In this document: positions 1 to 5,074 of the stretch, in pieces | Position numbering within the stretch: the first letter of the stretch is position 1 | How the letters are laid out: every line of letters begins with the position of its first letter | DNA from: Clostridiales bacterium | GTDB lineage: Bacteria; Bacillota; Clostridia; Oscillospirales; Oscillospiraceae | Assembly (NCBI GenBank): GCA_012516225.1 | Contig: JAAYWX010000189.1 | Location: 1 to 5,618 of the forward strand | Direction of reading: 5' to 3' | DNA: 5,618 nucleotides | Position numbers and translations under genes: made by a program | Notes under the pieces: model-generated | What the model saw: only the letters and a program-made list of their open reading frames with translations | Told to the model about the DNA's origin: nothing | The model's database searches: none

Positions 1-830
1 CCATAGCCGCTACAAAGATGGCGATGAAGCTTGGGGATTACACCGTTACTGAAGCAGGATTTGGCGCGGATCTCGGAGCGGAAAAATTCCTCGATATAAA
101 ATGCCGCATGGCGGGACTTAAACCGTCAGCTGCGGTAGTTGTTGCAACCGTGCGAGCGCTGAAACACCATGGGGGAGCAGGCAAGGCGGAACTCGGCGAA
201 GAAAATCTTGATGCGCTTGAGAGAGGGATTCCGAACCTTCTTCAGCATGTGGAGAACTTGACTCAGGTTTATGGATTGCCTTGTGTCGTTGCGATAAACC
301 GTTTCCCGTCGGATACCGAAGCAGAGCTTGAGCTTATACGGGAAAAATGCGGAGAAATCGGCATAAACGCTGTAGTATCGGAGGTTTGGGCGCACGGCGG
401 AGAAGGCGGAACAGAGCTTGCACAAGAAGTTGTTAAATTATGTGATAAGGAAAGCAATTTCAAATTTTCTTATGACCTGTCATCTGGCATAGAGGAAAAG
501 CTTGAAACGATATGCAGGCGAATTTATCATGCAGACGGCGTTGAGCTGACCGAAAATGCCAAGAAGCAGGCCTTACAGCTTACTGAACTCGGATTCGGAA
601 ATCTCCCTATATGCATGGCAAAAACGCAGTATAGTTTTTCGGACGATCCGAAAAAGCTCGGAGCACCGCGCGGATTTACGGTTACGGTTAGAAATCTCAA
701 GGTTTCCGCCGGCGCCGGCTTTATCGTCGCGCTGACCGGTGACATCATGACAATGCCTGGGCTTCCAAAAGTTCCTGCTGCAGAAAATATAGACATTGAT
801 GGAAACGGAGTTGTTACAGGGCTGTTTTAG
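1..830 (+). CDS. fhs: Formate--tetrahydrofolate ligase, C-terminal half (5' end outside window)
   Basis: This enzyme makes 10-formyltetrahydrofolate from formate, ATP and tetrahydrofolate in the cytoplasm, feeding one-carbon metabolism and, in acetogens, the methyl branch of the Wood-Ljungdahl pathway. The frame is open from base 3 with no stop, and the residues before the first Met (IAATK) fit the family, so the Met at base 18 is internal. About 275 codons are present; the family is usually near 556 residues, so the N-terminal half with the ATP-binding P-loop is missing because of the window edge. Recognisable stretches are VTEAGFGADLGAEKF (bases 45-89), the family signature VATVRALKHHGG (bases 141-176), the SAGAGF segment near base 704, and the characteristic C-terminal ending with a final GLF. 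The gene ends with TAG. No clear intrinsic terminator follows. The sequence is intact, with no frameshift. Family identity is very secure. Confidence 0.97.
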   Translation, partial: IAATKMAMKLGDYTVTEAGFGADLGAEKFLDIKCRMAGLKPSAAVVVATVRALKHHGGAGKAELGEENLDALERGIPNLLQHVENLTQVYGLPCVVAINRFPSDTEAELELIREKCGEIGINAVVSEVWAHGGEGGTELAQEVVKLCDKESNFKFSYDLSSGIEEKLETICRRIYHADGVELTENAKKQALQLTELGFGNLPICMAKTQYSFSDDPKKLGAPRGFTVTVRNLKVSAGAGFIVALTGDIMTMPGLPKVPAAENIDIDGNGVVTGLF

Positions 831-996
831 CCATATATGTATAGATTATCAATATAATTTATTTTAGCATTTATGCGGGTTATACTCATAAATAACCGCC
901 TGAACGTATACTGAAAAGGAAGAAGCATTTCTTTAAATCGCTGCAGAAAATTGCGAGGGTTATTTTGCAATACGCCGGCACCGGCTGGAGGGGAAA
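831..996 (+). other. Intergenic gap with weak promoter-like boxes and short inverted repeats
   Basis: This 166-base AT-rich gap separates the folate ligase from the flavoprotein gene. It contains a perfect TATAAT at 853-858 and TATACT boxes at 881-886 and 907-912, but none has a convincing TTGACA-like -35 box at the right distance, so no promoter is called. GCGGGTTAT (875-883) can pair with ATAACCGC (892-899) with one bulged G; no T-tract follows, so it is not a normal intrinsic terminator. The same ATAACC segment can also pair with GGTTATTT at 958-965. A short GC-rich inverted repeat (974-985) lies directly before the ribosome binding site GGAGGGG at 987-993. I see no gene and no riboswitch class I recognise. 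Confidence 0.5.
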
Positions 997-1539
997 ATGA
1001 AAATTCTGCTGTTGAATGGAAGTCCGCGCCTAAGCGGAAATACAAACTATGCTCTGTCCGTAATTTCAGAAGGAATAAGCATGAACACACCGTACGATGT
1101 TGAAATAATCAATGTCGCAAAGCTAAAAGTGTCCGGCTGCACAGCCTGCAGCGCGTGCAGAATAAACGGCGGAAACTGCGTAATGAATGACGATGGAAGA
1201 GAAATAATCGAAAAAGTTTACAAGGCGGACGCCGTTGTTTTTGGGACTCCCGTTTACTGGTGGGGAATATCGTCGCAGATGAAGGCTGTTCTTGATAGGT
1301 GCTATTCAAACACATCCCAGTTCAAGGAGCAGAATAAAAAGGTTGGGGTTGTTGCTGTCGGGGCGAGCGCAGTTCCGAACAGACAGTATGAACTTATAAA
1401 CAGTCAGTTCGAATGCATATGCGCTTTCCTGGGGTGGGATATTGTATTTGAGCTTTCCTACTCCGCAAGTGCGGAGGACGATCTGCGAAAATCGGAAAAG
1501 GCGTATGCCGAGCTGTCCGAAATATGGAAAAGGTTATGA
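997..1539 (+). CDS. Flavodoxin-fold NAD(P)H-dependent FMN reductase, iron-sulfur flavoprotein type
   Basis: A 180-residue cytoplasmic redox protein of the NADPH-dependent FMN reductase/flavodoxin superfamily. The N terminus shows the FMN phosphate-binding loop NGSPRLSGNT (residues 7-16) after a hydrophobic beta strand, and GTPVYWWGISSQMKAVLDR (83-101) is the second flavin-binding region. Between them, Cys48, Cys51, Cys54 and Cys61 form CX2CX2CX6C, which fits the compact cysteine motif (CX2CX2CX4-7C) that binds a 4Fe-4S cluster in archaeal and clostridial iron-sulfur flavoproteins. Cluster binding is inferred from that spacing; many clostridial relatives are annotated only as flavodoxin family protein. 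The ATG at 997 is preceded by a strong GGAGGGG (987-993). The stop TGA overlaps the next gene's start as ATGA, indicating co-transcription and probably translational coupling with the YgjP-like gene. The electron donor and acceptor cannot be deduced; a general oxidoreductase or detoxification role is equally possible. Confidence 0.9.
   Translation: MKILLLNGSPRLSGNTNYALSVISEGISMNTPYDVEIINVAKLKVSGCTACSACRINGGNCVMNDDGREIIEKVYKADAVVFGTPVYWWGISSQMKAVLDRCYSNTSQFKEQNKKVGVVAVGASAVPNRQYELINSQFECICAFLGWDIVFELSYSASAEDDLRKSEKAYAELSEIWKRL
1526..1538 (+). promoter_or_regulatory. Ribosome binding site and ATGA start-stop overlap setting the YgjP-like start
   Basis: A purine-rich GGAAAAGG (1526-1533) lies just before the ATG at 1536-1538, which shares ATGA with the flavoprotein stop codon. 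The alternative ATG at 1524 has no purine-rich site upstream and would add only four residues (MEKV). The downstream start is therefore preferred, though the separation from the AGG is short (2 bases) and the GGA part gives the better spacing (7 bases). Confidence 0.55.
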
Positions 1540-2054
1540 ATTATAAGTATACCATTATCCGGTCGGGCAGAAAAACCCTTGCCATGGAAATTTCTCCGGA
1601 TTTGAAAATTATAATACGCGCGCCTTATGGATGTTCCATACGTTATATTGAAAATTTCGTGTCAAAACACGAAAAGTGGATAGATAAAAATATGGAGATA
1701 CAGCGTAGGCGCGCGGAAACCCGCCTTGTCGTTACCGAGCAGGAAAAATCAGTGCTTATTATGCGCGCTAAGGAGGAAATTCCGCCTATAGTCAGCCGAT
1801 ATGCCAATATTATGGGGCTTAAGCCGGCGGGCGTAAAAATAACCGGAGCGCAAAAGCGCTTTGGAAGCTGCAGTTCGAAGAACAGGCTTTGCTTTTCTTA
1901 CAGGCTTATGCTGTATCCGGAAGAAGCAGTTGAATATGTTGTCGTACACGAACTGGCCCATATTGTACATAGAAATCACAGCAGGGACTTTTATGCCCTC
2001 GTGGAATCCGTACTTCCCGACTATAAAAGAAGAGACGCAATGCTGAAAGGATAG
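1536..2054 (+). CDS. YgjP/SprT-like zinc metallopeptidase family protein (HELAH)
   Basis: A predicted soluble zinc metallopeptidase of the YgjP-like/DUF45 family, related to SprT and M48 gluzincin-like domains. From the ATG at 1536 it is 172 residues. The N terminus (YKYTIIRSGRKTLAMEI) is the typical opening strand pair of the family, and KRFGSCSSKNRLCFSYRL (107-124) is the conserved central stretch. The active site VVVHELAHIVHRNHSRDF (135-152) gives HEXXHX5H, with His138, His142 and His148 as expected zinc ligands and Glu139 as the general base. No signal peptide or membrane segment is visible, so it should act in the cytoplasm. The substrate is unknown; a role next to type I restriction genes has been noted for some relatives, but none are present here. 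It overlaps the flavoprotein gene by four bases (ATGA). A start at 1524 is possible but lacks a ribosome binding site. Family call is secure, function is not. Confidence 0.92.
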   Translation: MNYKYTIIRSGRKTLAMEISPDLKIIIRAPYGCSIRYIENFVSKHEKWIDKNMEIQRRRAETRLVVTEQEKSVLIMRAKEEIPPIVSRYANIMGLKPAGVKITGAQKRFGSCSSKNRLCFSYRLMLYPEEAVEYVVVHELAHIVHRNHSRDFYALVESVLPDYKRRDAMLKG

Positions 2055-2094
2055 TGCCGGCAGGAGAAAGACGGCTGTTTTGGATTTTCGTGGG

Positions 2095-2123
2095 TTGACA
2101 GAGGTATGATTTAAGTTTAAACT
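2095..2123 (+). promoter_or_regulatory. Candidate sigma-A-type promoter for the MATE-acyltransferase gene
   Basis: A perfect -35 hexamer TTGACA (2095-2100) is followed after 17 bases by TAAACT (2118-2123), which matches the -10 consensus at four of six positions. The expected transcription start is near 2130, leaving a leader of about 55-60 bases before the ATG at 2187. A second -10-like TATGAT (2105-2110) lacks a good -35 box. This supports separate transcription of the 2187-5032 unit, but it is a sequence-pattern call only. Confidence 0.5.
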
Positions 2124-2124
2124 T
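2113..2124. promoter_or_regulatory. Perfect 12-bp palindrome over the -10 box, possible operator
   Basis: AAGTTTAAACTT reads identically on both strands and completely covers the proposed -10 hexamer (2118-2123). An AT-rich perfect dyad in this place is a typical site for a small dimeric repressor of the MarR or TetR kind, which often control MATE-type transporter genes. No regulator gene is in the window and the half-sites are short (6 bp), so this remains a candidate. AT-rich palindromes of this length also occur by chance. Confidence 0.35.
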
Positions 2125-2129
2125 GACCT

Positions 2130-2172
2130 GCATTATCGGCTGTCCACCGGTACGCGCCGATGCTTTTTGTTT
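2130..2172 (+). terminator. Hairpin with T-tract in the leader of the MATE-acyltransferase gene
   Basis: ATCGGC (2135-2140) pairs exactly with GCCGAT (2156-2161), with a 15-base loop; GC at 2130-2131 and 2162-2163 can extend the stem across a 3-base bulge. TTTTTGTTT (2164-2172) follows, then the ribosome binding site GAGGAG (2173-2178). It could end read-through from the flavoprotein-metallopeptidase pair, act as an attenuator, or be a 5' stabilising stem, because it would start almost at the predicted transcription start. The stem is short and the loop long, so termination strength is doubtful. Confidence 0.35.
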
Positions 2173-2186
2173 GAGGAGAAGTTTTA

Positions 2187-4262
2187 ATGGCAGTAGCAGA
2201 GATAAGCAAGACAGAAGCGCTAAAATGTGAAGATGTCGGAAAGCTGTTCTTCAGGCTTGCGGCGCCGACAACAGCCGCTCAGGCAATAAGCCTCATTTAC
2301 AGCCTTGCGGACAGAATTTACATAGGTCATATGAAAGCTGGCATATCCGCCCTTGCGGGCGTGGGAGTTTGTCTGCCACTTATTATAATTATATCGGCTT
2401 TTGCACTGTTTATTAGTGCTGGTGCCGCTCCCTGCGCATCAGCTTTTCTCGGCAAAGGAGATAAAAAATCCGCCGAAAAAATTCTCGGCGGCAGTATTGC
2501 TTCAATATTTTTCATGTCCGCTGCATTGACGGCGGTTTTTCAGCTTTTTTCGGAGGAACTGCTGTTTTTATTCGGAGCGACTGAAAATACAATAAGCTAC
2601 GCTAAGGACTATATGCTTGTTTACAGCATGGGAACATTTTTTGTTGAGCTTACCCTCGGGCTGAACGCTTTCATAATCATACAGGGCTCTTTGAAATCCG
2701 GCATATATGCCCTTCTTGTCGGCGCAGTTATAAATGTGATTCTTGACCCTATCTTTATTTTTGCCCTTGATATGGGCGTAAAGGGAGCGGCCGCCGCAAG
2801 CGTAATATCATATACGGCTTCGTCCATATGCACGATCATGTTCCTGACGGGATCTAAAAGTGCAATAAATCTTAAATGGAGATATCTTGCTCCAAAATAC
2901 AAATTTATGTTTACGGGCGCTGTTTCTGGTTTTGCGCCTTTCATTATACAGGCTACTGACGGAGTAATTTTAATATGCTATAATTCATCGCTTTTAAAAT
3001 ACGGAGGGGATCTTGCCGTCGGCGCAATGGCTGTTCTGACAGCGGTTATGCAAATTGTTGTCATTCCCCTGACGGGTATGGCACAGGGTGCACAGAAGCT
3101 TATAAGCTTCAATTATCTGTCAAAGGAAGATGAGCGTACGCGCAGAGCGGTTAAAATTTTGATTTCATGTAGCCTTATGTATTCATTGTTTATATGTGCA
3201 CTCGCGGAGATATGCCCGCAAGTGTTTGTCCGTATTTTCAGCAGGGATAAGGCACTTTCTTCTTTCACCATCCCTTCTCTAAGAATATTTATGGCTGCAT
3301 CCGGATTTTTAGGAATTCAAACTGCGCTCCGGCAGATACTGGCATCTATTGGAAAAGTTAAAGACGCTTATTTAGTCGATACTACGCGAAAAATAATTCT
3401 TTCTGTACCGCTTATATACATAATGCCTCAGCTCGGTTTGCCCGTTTCGAAAACCACGTCGGTATTTATGGCACAGCCAGCTACCGATGTCGTTTCCACC
3501 GTATTTGCCTTGATATTGTTTCCATCAGTTCTGGGGAAAACGCTAAACAGCGAAGAAGGGGCGGAAGCTGTTCTCGGCAAGCAGAGCGGCTATTATAGGT
3601 TTTTGAAAAATATTGTGCTTTTGTGCACAAAGCCTATGGAAACCATCTGGGATGTCCCGTTTGAGGGTAAACCTTCCGTCTTTGTATGCAACCATGACAG
3701 GGCATACGGGCCTATAGCAATGTGCGCCCATTTTGAACTCAGCAGCGATATAAGGCCATGGATAAATGCGCAGGTTCTTTCGGCGAAAGAGGCCCCCGCA
3801 TATATACGCCAGGACTACTGGTGGGATGCGGACAAATGGTATGCGCCTGTTATGGACTATACCGCGGCATATGCCTGCGCACTTATTTTGCCGCCGATAC
3901 TGCGCGGAAGCGGATGTATACCTGTTTACCATGATACAGGGGTGATATCGACACTGCGCCAAAGTGTTAAAATGCTTTCGGAAGGCAAGCACATCCTTCT
4001 TTTTCCAGAACACCCCACCGGATACCGTACATACGGAGAAAGAATTTTTGACGGCTTTGTGTCTGTCGGGAGACTTTATTACGCCAAAACAAAAGAAACT
4101 GTAAACTTTTATCCTACATATGTTGATTGGGAAAACAAGGTTATACGCGTCGGCAGACCGGTTGCGTACGACCCTGAAATAAAGTATGAAGAAATGGTTA
4201 GAAGGACGACGGCTGCCGTCGAGGAATATTTCAAAAAACTCGGTGAAAACGAAAAGCGGTAA
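2187..4262 (+). CDS. Fusion protein: MATE-family transporter joined to a PlsC/LPLAT-like acyltransferase domain
   Basis: One uninterrupted 691-residue frame encodes two modules. Residues about 15-450 are a MATE (MOP superfamily) inner-membrane transporter with roughly twelve hydrophobic segments. Family hallmarks are ADRIYIGH (41-48) in the first helix region, ILDPIFIF (185-192) followed by GVKGAAAASVIS (197-208), and the second-half repeat around residues 290-310. Ordinary MATE proteins stop near 450 residues. After a short linker (450-485), residues about 486-691 resemble lysophospholipid acyltransferases: FVCNHDRAYGP (499-509, motif I), GCIPVYHD (576-583, motif II), LLFPEHPTG (604-612, motif III, usually FPEGTRS) and a late FYPTYVD (641-647). 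The motif I His503 is present, but Gly508 occupies the Asp position of HX4D. The ATG at 2187 has GAGGAG at 2173-2178. The acyltransferase side should be cytosolic or at the membrane interface. Inference: lipid handling or flipping rather than simple drug export. The MATE call is firm; the acyltransferase call is good at motif level, its activity unproven. Confidence 0.88.
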   Translation: MAVAEISKTEALKCEDVGKLFFRLAAPTTAAQAISLIYSLADRIYIGHMKAGISALAGVGVCLPLIIIISAFALFISAGAAPCASAFLGKGDKKSAEKILGGSIASIFFMSAALTAVFQLFSEELLFLFGATENTISYAKDYMLVYSMGTFFVELTLGLNAFIIIQGSLKSGIYALLVGAVINVILDPIFIFALDMGVKGAAAASVISYTASSICTIMFLTGSKSAINLKWRYLAPKYKFMFTGAVSGFAPFIIQATDGVILICYNSSLLKYGGDLAVGAMAVLTAVMQIVVIPLTGMAQGAQKLISFNYLSKEDERTRRAVKILISCSLMYSLFICALAEICPQVFVRIFSRDKALSSFTIPSLRIFMAASGFLGIQTALRQILASIGKVKDAYLVDTTRKIILSVPLIYIMPQLGLPVSKTTSVFMAQPATDVVSTVFALILFPSVLGKTLNSEEGAEAVLGKQSGYYRFLKNIVLLCTKPMETIWDVPFEGKPSVFVCNHDRAYGPIAMCAHFELSSDIRPWINAQVLSAKEAPAYIRQDYWWDADKWYAPVMDYTAAYACALILPPILRGSGCIPVYHDTGVISTLRQSVKMLSEGKHILLFPEHPTGYRTYGERIFDGFVSVGRLYYAKTKETVNFYPTYVDWENKVIRVGRPVAYDPEIKYEEMVRRTTAAVEEYFKKLGENEKR

Positions 4263-4348
4263 TGGAAATATTTCAATAAGTGTGGTAACATATTCTCCGT
4301 TATACATATGTTTCCGGCTGCAGGTTTCCGCCCCAAGGAGAAAAGCTT
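4263..4348 (+). other. Short gap between the fusion gene and the PAP2 gene, with ribosome binding site
   Basis: These 86 bases hold a perfect 10-bp palindrome GAAATATTTC (4265-4274) right after the fusion gene stop and a strong ribosome binding site AAGGAG (4335-4340) eight bases before the ATG at 4349. TATACA (4301-4306) resembles a -10 box but has no matching -35. I see no terminator, so the two genes are probably transcribed together. Confidence 0.5.
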
Positions 4349-5032
4349 ATGAAAAACAAAACCCCTACAAAAAGACAGTGGATTATGCTGGCGTATCTGC
4401 CATTCCATATTATCTGGTATTTTGCGCTTGAAGCGGCGGTTACAACCGACTATTATCCGATACACTGTGCTCTTGACGATATGATACCCTTCTGCGAGTG
4501 GTTCATATTCCCTTATTTCTCGTGGTTTCTGTATATGGTTATTACAGGACTGTATTTTCTTGCGAATGACGATGAAGCTTTTGAACACTATATGCTCTCC
4601 CTGATTGTAGGATTTTTTATATGCACAACAATATGCACTGTTTTTCCTAATGGACAGGATTTGAGACCGGACCATTATGGCAGCAACATTGCAGCCCGCA
4701 TAGTAAAGTGGACGCAGGAATTCGACACAAACACGAACGTTTTTCCGAGCATGCACGTCGTCGGCGCCATAGCCGCCGCATATGCGATTTCAAAAAGCAG
4801 GTCGCTTAAAAAGAAAACAGTCCTGCAGATATTCAACTGGGCTCTTTGCGTGGCAATTATTCTTGCAACGTCTTTCTTGAAGCAGCACTCGGTTCTCGAC
4901 ATAATCTCCGGCACCGCAGTAGCTTTAATAACATTTTTTGTTGTTTACAGAGGATATGCGAGCAAATTGGTGACAAAAATAGAAAAAGCGCTTGACAAGA
5001 GACAAGAAAAAAAAGACCCTCAGAAAAACTGA
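4349..5032 (+). CDS. PAP2-family membrane phosphatase/phosphotransferase
   Basis: A 227-residue integral membrane protein of the PAP2 superfamily (lipid phosphate phosphatases and inositol-phosphoryl-type transferases). Hydrophobic segments lie near residues 12-30, 51-71, 82-99, 158-176 and 183-200, plus a short one at 132-147; the last 27 residues are charged and probably cytosolic. Signature C1 is only partly kept: LRP (105-107) is present but Phe99 sits where the Lys of KX6RP is expected. C2 is FPSMH (132-136, canonical PSGH) with His136. C3 is FLKQHSVLD (176-184), supplying His180 and Asp184, with Thr174 in place of the usual Arg. The catalytic His-His-Asp set is thus intact, in a variant form resembling the PAP2_3 (Aur1-like) branch. 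Likely substrates are phosphatidic acid, undecaprenyl or diacylglycerol pyrophosphates, or another lipid phosphate; the sequence does not decide. It follows the acyltransferase-bearing gene by 86 bases, supporting a shared lipid pathway. The stop TGA lies inside a terminator stem. Confidence 0.9.
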   Translation: MKNKTPTKRQWIMLAYLPFHIIWYFALEAAVTTDYYPIHCALDDMIPFCEWFIFPYFSWFLYMVITGLYFLANDDEAFEHYMLSLIVGFFICTTICTVFPNGQDLRPDHYGSNIAARIVKWTQEFDTNTNVFPSMHVVGAIAAAYAISKSRSLKKKTVLQIFNWALCVAIILATSFLKQHSVLDIISGTAVALITFFVVYRGYASKLVTKIEKALDKRQEKKDPQKN

Positions 5033-5034
5033 GG
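5018..5034. terminator. Hairpin 1 of a convergent terminator pair, best oriented for the - strand gene
   Basis: CCTCAG (5018-5023) and CTGAGG (5029-5034) form a 6-bp stem with an AAAAA loop. On the + strand only TTTAAT follows, a poor tail. On the - strand the stem is followed after three bases by eight consecutive T (A-run 5007-5014 on +), a good intrinsic terminator pattern for the HD-GYP gene. The PAP2 stop codon TGA (5030-5032) is within the stem. Confidence 0.65.
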
Positions 5035-5043
5035 TTTAATACA

Positions 5044-5074
5044 AAAACCGGGGTTTCGGAAAAACTCCGGTTTT
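5044..5074. terminator. Hairpin 2, strong bidirectional intrinsic terminator between PAP2 and HD-GYP genes
   Basis: AAAACCGG (5044-5051) pairs with CCGGTTTT (5067-5074); the stem continues through a G-T wobble and GTTT/AAAAC pairing to about 13 bp with a 5-base loop (5057-5061). On the + strand the tail TTTT is part of the stem and TGTTTT follows at 5077-5082; on the - strand the arm runs into TTTTTGTATT. It ends the + strand fusion-PAP2 unit and also lies at the very end of the - strand HD-GYP gene, whose stop codon (5073-5075) overlaps the arm. Confidence 0.8.

Noticed and set aside
708..719. Perfect 12-bp GC palindrome GCCGGCGCCGGC
   Set aside because: It is inside the folate ligase gene and encodes the conserved AGAG of SAGAGF (Ala-Gly repeats), so codon choice explains it.
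831..900. Intrinsic terminator after the folate ligase gene
   Set aside because: The GCGGGTTAT/ATAACCGC hairpin has a bulge and no T-tract on either strand, so termination there is not supported.
4265..4274. Palindrome GAAATATTTC after the fusion gene stop as an operator
   Set aside because: It is short, AT-rich, not near a credible promoter, and of a size expected by chance.
3543..4307. A 254-codon open frame on the - strand, antisense to the acyltransferase domain
   Set aside because: It lies opposite a domain with clear motifs on the + strand, shows no family I recognise, and is rich in Cys, Arg and Phe runs typical of a reverse-complement shadow.
4186..4431. An 81-codon + strand frame overlapping the fusion gene end and PAP2 start
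   Set aside because: It is out of frame with both genes, and its sequence is explained by the overlap of coding shadows and the intergenic gap.
4109..4756. A 215-codon open frame on the - strand across the fusion-PAP2 junction
   Set aside because: It is antisense to two well-supported genes and has no recognisable domain or convincing ribosome binding site.
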